From JBCDBY01 sp039182715 (GTDB lineage: Bacteria; Planctomycetota; PLA2), in assembly GCA_039182715.1 (NCBI GenBank), contig JBCDBY010000019.1:1-25939 (forward strand): DNA of 25,939 nucleotides, given 5' to 3'. Shown here piece after piece: positions 1 through 6,345 of this stretch. Below the pieces are notes generated by a model. It did no database searches, was not told the DNA's origin, and worked only from the letters and a program-made list of their open reading frames with translations. The translations under genes were made by a program, and so were the position numbers. The stretch's first letter is position 1. The number at the start of each line of letters is the position of its first letter.

Positions 1-336
1 CGAAAAGCTCCAACGCCGCCCGCCGTCGCCCGCCGTCGCCCGCCGTCGCCCGCTGGCGCGGGCTATGGCGCGACAAGTAAGCCGTTGAGCCCTCCCCCCG
101 GAGTCGTAGACGACCTCCACCCCCGGCACAACACACCCCGAAATCGAAGAGCTCCAACGGCGTCCGCCGTCGCCCGCTGGCGCGGGCTATGGCGCGACAA
201 GTCAGCCGTTGAGCCCTCCCCCCGGAGTCGTAGACGACCTCCACCCTCGGCACAACACACCCCGAATTCGAAAAGCTCCAACGGCGTCCGCCGTCGCCCG
301 CTGGCGCGGGCTATGGCGCGACAAGTAAGCCGTTGG
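1..336. repeat. 124-bp tandem repeat array (about 2.7 copies, cut by window start)
   Basis: The block beginning GGCTATGGCGCGACAAG recurs at 61, 185 and 309, an exact 124-bp period. The two full copies differ at about four positions and the third stops matching near 335. The partial copy at 1-60 carries two extra 10-bp CGCCGTCGCC units. Each unit holds three small inverted repeats, shown here in the second copy: GTCGT-AG-ACGAC (227-238), ACGGCG-TC-CGCCGT (281-294) and GCCCGC-TGGC-GCGGGC (296-311). No convincing protein is encoded; the open frames across it are GC-driven. Copies may continue to the left of the window. Confidence 0.9.
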
Positions 337-344
337 GCCATGAA

Positions 345-380
345 TACGCAAAAAGCCAGTCACACTCGTGGCTGGCGCCC
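345..380 (-). terminator. Second (distal) rho-independent terminator after tRNA-Tyr
   Basis: Read on the minus strand, a GCCAGCCAC stem, loop GAGT and GTGACTGGC arm are followed by TTTTTGCG. It duplicates, in inverted orientation, the hairpin at 406-437 and would act as a back-up stop. Confidence 0.65.
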
Positions 381-437
381 ACATCTCCGACCACGCCCAA
401 AAAAGAAAAAGCCAGCCACGAGTGTGACTGGCTTTTT
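350..437. repeat. Perfect 27-bp inverted repeat next to tRNA-Tyr
   Basis: The arm at 350-376 is the exact reverse complement of 411-437, with 34 nt between them. Each arm is itself a near-palindrome (AAAAAGCCAGTCAC, then loop ACTC, then a pairing arm with one T-G wobble), so the structure is two terminator hairpins facing each other. The right arm ends on the A of the tRNA CCA end. Confidence 0.9.
406..437 (-). terminator. Rho-independent terminator of tRNA-Tyr
   Basis: On the minus strand a 14-bp stem (AAAAAGCCAGTCAC, loop ACTC, GTGGCTGGCTTTTT) starts on the last base of the tRNA CCA end and is followed by TTTTTCTTTTTT. The A and T tracts are symmetric, so it could also stop plus-strand transcripts. 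Confidence 0.85.
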
Positions 438-523
438 GGTGCCAGGAGCCGGATTCGAACCAGCGTAGGCCGTAGGCCGCCAGATTTACAGTCTGGTGCG
501 TTTGACCGCTCCGCCATCCTGGC
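437..523 (-). tRNA. tRNA-Tyr (anticodon GUA), CCA encoded
   Basis: On the minus strand the acceptor arms GCCAGGA (from 523) and TCCTGGC pair, followed by discriminator A and an encoded CCA ending at 437. The anticodon stem-loop reads CCAGACTGTAAATCTGG, with GTA in the loop. A long variable arm (GCGGCCTACGGCCTACGC) makes it class II, as expected for bacterial tRNA-Tyr, and the T arm holds GGTTCGAATCC. The gene is 84 nt plus CCA. A TATTCT box lies 12 nt upstream and a terminator begins directly at the CCA, so it is probably transcribed alone. Confidence 0.96.
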
Positions 524-535
524 GTGGAGACCGAA

Positions 536-541
536 AGAATA
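536..541 (-). promoter_or_regulatory. Likely -10 box of tRNA-Tyr
   Basis: TATTCT on the minus strand ends 12 nt before the tRNA 5' end, in the 40-bp gap after the sulfotransferase stop codon. No clear -35 was seen. Confidence 0.5.
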
Positions 542-563
542 TCCCATTCGGGAAGAAACGTCC

Positions 564-2006
564 CTAGTCGGAAAGCGCCCGAATCGCGGCCGGAACCAAC
601 TCGTCCGGCACCAGCTCGGCGCGGTACTGCCAGTACTCGGGGCCATCGTCGAAGCGCTTCTCCCAGACGATGCGGCCCGCCGGCGTCACCTCGATGAGGC
701 GGCCGGACACGCCCGCCGTGATGAGGGTGTTGCCGTTCGGCAGCCGGTTGGCATCGCCCACGGCGGGGTCGTAGAACGGCGGGTTGTCGATCCACTCGAA
801 CACGACGTCGATGGTCCCCGCCATCTCGTCGAACGCGAACTGCACCGCCCGGCTCTGCTGCGGGTTCTTCCCGTTGCCGTTGTCCCACAGCAGGATCGAC
901 CCGTCCGGTTGGATCTCCGGCGCGTGCTGGTGACCGATCAGCCCCTCGCCCCCGAGCCCCTCGTCGCCGATCGTGATGACGATGTCGCCCGACGGGTAGT
1001 CGATGCCGATCAGCCGGTCGAGGTGGCGTACCGAAACCCAGATGAGACCACGCGCCTCGTCCCAGACGACGGCATTGCTGTGGCTCCAGTCGAGGCCCAG
1101 CCGCGACAGTCCGATGTTGTTGATCTCGGGGAAGTCCTGGTAATCGCGCGGATCGAAGTAGTCGAAGATCAGCCACTCCCACAACAGCTCGTTGGTGTCC
1201 CGATCGACGATCTGGATGCCGTCCCCCTCGTAGTCGACGCCGTCGTAGGTCTCGACCTCGTAGGTGAGGTACATCACGCCGTCGGGATGATCCGAGATCT
1301 CGTGGTGCGGACGCTCGCCTTCCGTGCTCTGCCAGAGGACGTTGCCGTCCCAGTCGATCTCGTACGCGGTCGTGACCGTGAGACCATCGCTGCCGGGCTG
1401 GCGGATGAGGTAGTAGATCGTCCCGCGCGGCGTGATCTTGGTCGCGGTCAACGTCCCCGGATCGGGATGCAGGTACCACCAAACCAGCTCGCCCCAGCCG
1501 TTGAAGAGCAGCATCACCGGAATGCGCTCGGGCGACCGCGTGCGCTGGTTGCGGTGGATGAGGTTGGTCAGCACGAAGCCGCCCTGGTTCGCCGTGGTGT
1601 CGAGGTGCGGCGTTTCGAAGTCGGGCATCCAGTCGGGGATCGCGCGCACGCGCATGCGCGAGGCGACGGTCGTACCCAGGCGCTGCCCCGAGCGCGAAAG
1701 CGCGTGCACCTCGACCCAGTATTCGCGCCCATCCAGCATGTCGGTCTCGATCCGGCAGGTCGTGGCGGTCAGATCCTCCCGGCGCTCGTGCAGCACGGTG
1801 CGGTTCGCGTCCGCCCACACCTCGACCGTATAGCTCTCCGCGCTGGGGAAGGAGCGCCAGCGCACCTCCTGGCGGCGATGCACCGCCAGCCCGCCGTCGC
1901 GCGGCACCACAAGCTGGAATTGCGCGCGCAATGCGCCGAGGTCGAGGTCACCGTCCCCTCCTCCGCACCCGATCAGGATCGCCAAGAGCAGCAGGGACGT
2001 TCTCAT
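564..2006 (-). CDS. Arylsulfotransferase (ASST)-like lipoprotein
   Basis: A 480-residue protein. The N-terminus is a lipoprotein signal with the lipobox LIGC (Cys14), so it should be anchored in the envelope. Residues about 32-122 look like a fibronectin type III domain. Residues about 130-470 resemble the aryl-sulfate sulfotransferase beta-propeller, which moves sulfate between phenolic compounds without PAPS. Family-like motifs are DWSHSNAV (His309), SVRHLDRLIGIDYPSGDI (His328) and HQHAPEIQPDGSILLWDNG (His361); which His is catalytic here is inferred. The ATG at 2006 has a strong GGAGGAAG ribosome site and overlaps the upstream amidase stop as ATGA, so the two are translationally coupled. 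Many ASST-superfamily proteins have no known substrate, so the activity is uncertain. Confidence 0.82.
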   Translation of the reverse strand: MRTSLLLLAILIGCGGGDGDLDLGALRAQFQLVVPRDGGLAVHRRQEVRWRSFPSAESYTVEVWADANRTVLHERREDLTATTCRIETDMLDGREYWVEVHALSRSGQRLGTTVASRMRVRAIPDWMPDFETPHLDTTANQGGFVLTNLIHRNQRTRSPERIPVMLLFNGWGELVWWYLHPDPGTLTATKITPRGTIYYLIRQPGSDGLTVTTAYEIDWDGNVLWQSTEGERPHHEISDHPDGVMYLTYEVETYDGVDYEGDGIQIVDRDTNELLWEWLIFDYFDPRDYQDFPEINNIGLSRLGLDWSHSNAVVWDEARGLIWVSVRHLDRLIGIDYPSGDIVITIGDEGLGGEGLIGHQHAPEIQPDGSILLWDNGNGKNPQQSRAVQFAFDEMAGTIDVVFEWIDNPPFYDPAVGDANRLPNGNTLITAGVSGRLIEVTPAGRIVWEKRFDDGPEYWQYRAELVPDELVPAAIRALSD

Positions 2007-2830
2007 TTCACTTCCTCCATCGCGCGCGCCAGCCGCTCCCAGTCGAACGCGGGACCGGGATCGACCTTCGCCGTGGTCAGATGGTAATGCCCCAGCAGCC
2101 CCGAAAACGAGGCCCCTTCGTCCGGGAGCACACCGGGCACGACGCCACCGTCCTCGTCGCGCGGAAATCGCGGCTCGATGCCGGGGAGCACGCGCACGAG
2201 CGTGGCGCAGAGTTTCGCCAGCGCTTCGTACTGCGCATCGGTGAAGGGGCGCTGGTAGAGCGTGGTGCCCTGGATGACGCCCTCGACGGTCAGGCCGGGG
2301 TGTTCCTCGGGATCGGGATAGGCGCCGAGGTTGGCGATCTCGATGCCGATCGAGACGTCGTTGGCCTTGCCGGCATGCCAGGCGCGCTCCTTGCCGTCGA
2401 GCGTCTGGTAGATCGTGCCGTCGACGTCGAGCATGAAGTGGCAGGAGAGTCCGCGGTGGTCGTGCAGAATCTCGAAGCAGCGCGCCGAAGTGCCGGCGGC
2501 GTCGTAGTGCACGACCACCTGCCGCACGACGCGGCGCAGATCCTCGAGATCCCATCCGTCGGTGTGCACGCGACGCGACACGTCATCGGGAAGCTGTCGC
2601 CGATAGGTGCCGAATCGTGCCGGCACCGGCTGCGTCTCGTCGCGATGCTTGTGCGCCCGATACGCGTCGTACCCGCCCGGATCGGTCCAGAGCACGACAC
2701 GCGTACCGGTGTGGAAGAGCTGCCCGCACAGCACGATCTCGTCGCCACGGCGCGGCAGTCGATCGCCGGCGCGGGGTGCCGGAGCATGGCACGACAGCAG
2801 GATTACCAAAGTCCATGCCAGCATCCGCAT
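2003..2830 (-). CDS. N-acetylmuramoyl-L-alanine amidase-like lipoprotein (Amidase_2/AmpD fold)
   Basis: A 275-residue protein with a lipoprotein signal ending in LLSC (Cys14). The Amidase_2 fold spans about residues 100-262. Expected zinc ligands are visible: His108 in VVVHYD, His248 in GLLGHYH and Asp257 in AKVDPGP, with Lys255 matching the conserved AmpD lysine. The loop between the second and third ligands is one residue shorter than in AmpD. IGIEIAN (Glu164) and AWHAG are also typical. It probably cleaves the lactyl-amide bond in peptidoglycan or its turnover products from an envelope location. The start at 2830 (next in-frame ATG at 2824) has no Shine-Dalgarno site but lies 7 nt after a TAGAAT box. 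It is the first gene of a pair with the sulfotransferase. Confidence 0.85.
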   Translation of the reverse strand: MRMLAWTLVILLSCHAPAPRAGDRLPRRGDEIVLCGQLFHTGTRVVLWTDPGGYDAYRAHKHRDETQPVPARFGTYRRQLPDDVSRRVHTDGWDLEDLRRVVRQVVVHYDAAGTSARCFEILHDHRGLSCHFMLDVDGTIYQTLDGKERAWHAGKANDVSIGIEIANLGAYPDPEEHPGLTVEGVIQGTTLYQRPFTDAQYEALAKLCATLVRVLPGIEPRFPRDEDGGVVPGVLPDEGASFSGLLGHYHLTTAKVDPGPAFDWERLARAMEEVK

Positions 2831-2837
2831 CGCGCGG

Positions 2838-2847
2838 ATTCTAGAAT
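2838..2847. promoter_or_regulatory. Palindromic overlapping divergent -10 boxes
   Basis: The palindrome ATTCTAGAAT holds TAGAAT on both strands. On the plus strand TAGAAT (2842-2847) is followed by 7 nt and the GTG at 2855. On the minus strand TAGAAT (2843-2838) is followed by 7 nt and the ATG at 2830. Only 24 bp separate the two start codons, so both messages would begin at or within a base or two of their start codons. Confidence 0.6.
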
Positions 2848-2854
2848 AGGAGTC

Positions 2855-4651
2855 GTGCGTTTCCCCCTGCTCTTGGGCATTCTCGTCGGCGCGGCCGTTA
2901 CGGCGGGCGCGCTGGCGCCGCGCGACGCGCCCGCCCCCGAACCGGAAGCGATCATCGAGGAGCAGCCGCTTCCCCGTGGCTTCGCCGGAAGCGACGCCTG
3001 CCAGAGCTGCCACCCCGACATCCACGCGGAGTGGTCGAAGAGCGCGCACAAGCTGAGCATCCGCCCCTTCTCCGATGAAATCGTCGCCAAGCCGTTCGAC
3101 GGCGAGATCTTCACGGCGCGCGACATCGATCATCGACTCGGCCCCGGCGCCTGGATGGAGTGCGAAGGGCCGGGCGGCGAGATGCAGAAGTTCCCGGTGA
3201 CCGACGTGATCGGCGTGCGGCGCATCCAGATGTTCCTGACGCCGATGGAGAAGGGCCGCATCCAGGTCCTGCCCGTCTTCATCGAGGTGCCGGCGAAGCG
3301 CTGGTTCGACTACACCGACTTCATCTTCGGCAAGCCGCCGAACTTCGAGATTCCCCCGGACTCGCCCGACAGCTGGTACACCTTCGCGCGCAACTTCAAC
3401 AGCCGCTGCGTGATGTGCCACGCGACCGACTTCGACATCGGCTACGACGCCGACACGGGCGAGTACAACACCACCTGGAAAGAGCTCACGACCGGCTGCG
3501 AGTCGTGCCACGGGCCCGGGGAAGGGCATATCGTCTTCCACGAGGAGCAGCGCACCGGTGACGATCCGATCGTGAACGCCGCCACGCTCGACGCGCGCAC
3601 GGCGGACATGACGTGCGGCGCCTGTCACGCCGAAGGCGAGCATGTGCATCTCGGCTTCCGACCGGGCGACGATCTCTTTGCGTTCGTGGACCCCGCGGGC
3701 CTCGAGAACGAGCGGCACCTGCACCCCGACGGCCGCGCACGCGAGCTCATCCACGATCTCGCGCCGACCTGGATGAGCAAGTGCGGGCCGATGACCTGCA
3801 CGACCTGCCACGATCCGCACGGCCGCGGCCACACCGGGCTGCTGCGCAAGGACGTGCTCGACGACACGCTCTGCACGAGCTGCCACCAGGACACGCCGCC
3901 GCACACGAACCACGCGCCGGAGAGCGCCGGCAGCCGCTGCGTGAACTGCCACATGCCGCGCATGCTCATCGAGGGCGGCCACGGCCGCGTGTACGACCAC
4001 ACGATCTCGATTCCCTCCCCGAAGAACACGCGTGAGTTCGGCCTGCCAAACGCCTGCACCGATTGTCATCTCCTCGAAGAGCCGTTCTGGGCGGAGGAGT
4101 CGTTCGAGAAGTGGTACCCCGGCGCGGAGGAGAAGAACATCCGCCGCCGGTTGGCGAAGGTGATCGAGCCGGGCCGCCGCGGCGTGCCCGACGCGAGGGA
4201 CGGCCTGCTGGAGCTGGCGAAGCACGAGAACGAGTTCTTCCGCGCCGGCGCGGTCCGGCTGCTCGCGCCGTACGACGTCGACCACGGCGTCTACCTGGCG
4301 GACGAAAGCGTGCTGGTGCGGCGCGCTTCCTTCGACGGACTCAAGCGCACCGATCCCGACAAGCTGGTGCCCTTCCTCGATCACACCAACCACGTGCTGC
4401 GCTATCGGGCGGCGCTGGCGCTGGCGGAGAAGCGCGCCCTGCGCGACGAGGAGCTGCGCACGAAGGTGATCGCCGTCCTCGAGGGATTCAGCACGATCCG
4501 CTCCGATCAGGTGGCGACCCATTTCGCGCTGGGGCGGCTCTACGAAGCGGCGGGCGATCGAAACCGCGCGATGCGCGCGTACGAAAGGTACATCAGGATC
4601 AATCCCTGGGATCAGACCGTTCAGTCCCGCATCGACGCCCTTCGACGATGA
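2855..4651 (+). CDS. Octahaem c-type cytochrome with HEAT/TPR-like C-terminus
   Basis: A 598-residue exported protein from a GTG start, with an N-terminal hydrophobic segment (residues 3-21) acting as signal peptide or anchor. Eight CxxCH haem sites begin at residues 49, 185, 215, 254, 315, 340, 362 and 401. The arrangement recalls the cytochrome c554 / doubled-CXXCH families. Residues about 430-540 are helical and HEAT-like, and about 550-590 form a TPR-like pair (FALGRLYEAAGDRNRAMRAYERYI). Its stop overlaps the msrP start as ATGA, so the pair is translationally coupled. A periplasmic electron-transfer role is inferred, possibly feeding MsrP; a catalytic role of its own cannot be excluded. 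An AGGAG sits only 2 nt from the GTG, too close for normal use, whereas a TAGAAT box 7 nt upstream suits a leaderless start. Confidence 0.88.
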   Translation: MRFPLLLGILVGAAVTAGALAPRDAPAPEPEAIIEEQPLPRGFAGSDACQSCHPDIHAEWSKSAHKLSIRPFSDEIVAKPFDGEIFTARDIDHRLGPGAWMECEGPGGEMQKFPVTDVIGVRRIQMFLTPMEKGRIQVLPVFIEVPAKRWFDYTDFIFGKPPNFEIPPDSPDSWYTFARNFNSRCVMCHATDFDIGYDADTGEYNTTWKELTTGCESCHGPGEGHIVFHEEQRTGDDPIVNAATLDARTADMTCGACHAEGEHVHLGFRPGDDLFAFVDPAGLENERHLHPDGRARELIHDLAPTWMSKCGPMTCTTCHDPHGRGHTGLLRKDVLDDTLCTSCHQDTPPHTNHAPESAGSRCVNCHMPRMLIEGGHGRVYDHTISIPSPKNTREFGLPNACTDCHLLEEPFWAEESFEKWYPGAEEKNIRRRLAKVIEPGRRGVPDARDGLLELAKHENEFFRAGAVRLLAPYDVDHGVYLADESVLVRRASFDGLKRTDPDKLVPFLDHTNHVLRYRAALALAEKRALRDEELRTKVIAVLEGFSTIRSDQVATHFALGRLYEAAGDRNRAMRAYERYIRINPWDQTVQSRIDALRR

Positions 4652-5625
4652 ACCGCATTCACCTCCCCGCTTCCTGGCATCTCCCCGACGGCGCCGCCAC
4701 GCCGGAGCCGATCTATGTCGATCGCCGCCGCTTTCTTCGTGGCTCTCTGGCTGCGACCGGCGCGTCGCTGATCGCGCTCGGGACCACGCCGGCCTGGGCG
4801 CGGGAGGGCAAGCCGGACGGGAAATACACGCGTCCGTTCACGAAGAGCGGGAAGTACCGGGACGCCGGACGGCCGATCTCGAAGGAGATCCACGCGACGC
4901 GCTTCAACAACTTCTACGAGTTCACGACCAACAAGACCGAGGTCTGGAAGCTCGTCGACAACTTCCAGATCAAGCCGTGGCAGATCGAGATCGGCGGCCT
5001 CGCGAAGAAGTCGGGCAAGTACGACCTCGACGATCTGCTCAAGAAACTCCCGCAGGAGGAGCGCGTCTATCGCTTCCGTTGCGTGGAGACGTGGGCCATG
5101 ACCGTGCCGTGGATCGGCGTGCCGTTCAGAAAGCTCGTCGAATGGGCGGAGCCGAGCAGCAAGGCGAAGTACGTTCGTTTCGAGACGGCGTGGCGGCCGG
5201 ACGAGATGCCCGACATGTCGGGTTGGGGCAAGAACTTCCCCTACTTCGAGGCGCTGCGCATCGACGAAGCGACCAACGACCTGACCATGCTCACGACCGG
5301 CATGTACGGCAAGGTACTGCCGAAACAGAACGGCGCACCCTGCCGGATCATCACGCCGTGGAAGTACGGCTACAAGTCGCCCAAGTCGATCGTGCGCATC
5401 GAATTCGTGGAGAAGCGCCCCGACACCTTCTGGAATCTCCTCCAGCCGCGCAAGTACGGCTTCTACTCGAACGTGAATCCCAACGTCCCCCACCCGCGCT
5501 GGTCGCAGGCGAAGGAGTGGCGCATCCCGAGCGAGGATAAGCGCTACGACACGCAGATGTTTAACGGCTACGGCGAGCAGGTCGCGGCCATGTACAAGGG
5601 GATGGACCTCGTCAAAAACCACTAG
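4648..5625 (+). CDS. msrP: Protein-methionine-sulfoxide reductase, molybdopterin subunit MsrP
   Basis: A 325-residue member of the sulfite oxidase/YedY family. A Tat signal is visible (DRRRFLRG, residues 25-32, followed by a hydrophobic stretch and TPAWA), so the folded molybdoenzyme is exported. The molybdenum ligand is Cys145 in the motif YRFRCVETWAMTVPWIG. The full domain continues to the C-terminus, including the WKYGYKSPKSIVRIEF segment typical of MsrP. The family repairs oxidised methionine in periplasmic proteins using electrons normally passed from quinones by the haem b membrane protein MsrQ. No msrQ lies nearby; the partner here is the octahaem cytochrome directly upstream, with a 4-bp ATGA overlap. 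Function of the catalytic subunit is confident; the electron donor is inferred. Confidence 0.93.
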   Translation: MNRIHLPASWHLPDGAATPEPIYVDRRRFLRGSLAATGASLIALGTTPAWAREGKPDGKYTRPFTKSGKYRDAGRPISKEIHATRFNNFYEFTTNKTEVWKLVDNFQIKPWQIEIGGLAKKSGKYDLDDLLKKLPQEERVYRFRCVETWAMTVPWIGVPFRKLVEWAEPSSKAKYVRFETAWRPDEMPDMSGWGKNFPYFEALRIDEATNDLTMLTTGMYGKVLPKQNGAPCRIITPWKYGYKSPKSIVRIEFVEKRPDTFWNLLQPRKYGFYSNVNPNVPHPRWSQAKEWRIPSEDKRYDTQMFNGYGEQVAAMYKGMDLVKNH

Positions 5626-5692
5626 AAGGCCAGTACTACTAGAGGGCCAGTGCCACGAGAGGAACAGGACCGCTCGAGGGCCTGGCTCCCGG
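5625..5692 (+). repeat. Degenerate 17-bp tandem units after msrP
   Basis: The segments GAAGGCCAGTACTACTA and GAGGGCCAGTGCCACGA are adjacent and match at 13 of 17 positions. Two further 17-bp segments also begin with GAGG. The pattern is weak. No terminator with a T tract is seen in this 110-bp gap. Confidence 0.3.
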
Positions 5693-5735
5693 CTCTTCCC
5701 CCATGCGTGTCACCCACAACCGGAAAATTGCTGCC

Positions 5736-6248
5736 ATGGATACACGTCCCGCCTGGCTCACCTTCGCCTATCGCTCCGGCCTCTCCGACCATGAGAAGTG
5801 GGCGCGGGGGCATACGTCGCTGTTGCCGGCCGAGCCGGAGGCGCGCGACGTGGAGGCGGTTGCTGCGCTGGACGAACTGGGCGTGCACCTGCTCCACCGG
5901 GAGAACCCCGACTTCCCGACCCGGCTCGCCTACGAGGACGGACCGATCGTGGTGCAGGTCGCCGGCAACCCCGAGCTCATCGACGACGAGGACGTGCGCT
6001 TCGTCCCCGGGTCCGGCAAGCTCGGGCGCCAGGCGATCGAGGAGGGCCTCGAAGCGGGCGACCGCATGGTGCTCGTGCCCTCCAAGGGCATGCTCAAGGC
6101 GCGCACGATGCTGAAGGCGTTGGCCGAAAGGATCGAGGAGGGTCAGGTGGCGCTGCTCTCCGCCGAGCCGCCGCTGGCAGCGTGGGGGCCGGTTCGCGAC
6201 TCGCACCGCGACCAGCTCATCCACCGGTTGAGCGAATCGAGCAATTAG
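5736..6248 (+). CDS. Short DprA/Smf-like protein
   Basis: A protein of about 170 residues. The segment from ALDELGVHLLHRENPDFPTRL through GPIVVQVAGNP resembles the start of the DprA Rossmann domain, where a helix and an LL..DPxYP..L motif precede the VLFVRG strand. The rest (GRQAIEEGLEAGDRMVLVPS, then LSAEPPLAAW) keeps a Rossmann-like alternation. It lacks the usual GSR and GxxxGxD signatures and is about half the length of DprA, so DNA binding or a RecA-loading role should not be assumed. An upstream in-frame ATG at 5703 would add 11 residues; the ATG at 5736 is preferred because the added segment looks unlike a domain. Neither start has a good ribosome site. It is probably a stand-alone gene. 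Confidence 0.6.
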   Translation: MDTRPAWLTFAYRSGLSDHEKWARGHTSLLPAEPEARDVEAVAALDELGVHLLHRENPDFPTRLAYEDGPIVVQVAGNPELIDDEDVRFVPGSGKLGRQAIEEGLEAGDRMVLVPSKGMLKARTMLKALAERIEEGQVALLSAEPPLAAWGPVRDSHRDQLIHRLSESSN

Positions 6249-6256
6249 GCACGGAT

Positions 6257-6309
6257 CCACGGGGGCACGCAAGCTCGAAGAGCCACCGGAAGGCCTCCAT
6301 GCCCCGTGG
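6257..6309. other. Inverted repeat upstream of the CDF transporter
   Basis: CCACGGGGGCA (6257-6267) and TGCCCCGTGG (6300-6309) pair over 10 bp with one bulged G and a 32-nt loop. It could be an operator or the end of the upstream transcript; no T tract follows. Confidence 0.3.
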
Positions 6310-6330
6310 CCATTCCCCGGCCCCGCACGC

Positions 6331-6336
6331 TACACT
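6331..6336 (+). promoter_or_regulatory. Likely -10 box of the CDF transporter gene
   Basis: TACACT is followed by 9 nt and the ATG at 6346. No Shine-Dalgarno site is present, so a leader of only a few bases is likely. Confidence 0.5.
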
Positions 6337-6345
6337 CGCCACTCC

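Noticed and set aside
1..336. CRISPR array
   Set aside because: The 124-bp units are directly adjacent with no unique spacers, and no cas-like gene is present.
437..523. Integration site (att) of a mobile element at tRNA-Tyr
   Set aside because: No integrase gene and no second copy of the tRNA 3' end were found; the inverted repeat is explained by two terminators.
333..2087. Long plus-strand frame across the tRNA and sulfotransferase
   Set aside because: It crosses a tRNA gene and terminator and is antisense to the well-supported sulfotransferase.
2003..4522. Long minus-strand frame continuing upstream of the amidase
   Set aside because: Beyond 2830 it runs antisense to the octahaem cytochrome, whose eight CxxCH motifs fix the coding strand. 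Only the part up to 2830 is a gene.
4063..4647. Upstream extension of the msrP frame
   Set aside because: It overlaps the cytochrome in another frame and is Arg/Gly-rich. The ATG at 4648 directly precedes the Tat signal and overlaps the cytochrome stop.
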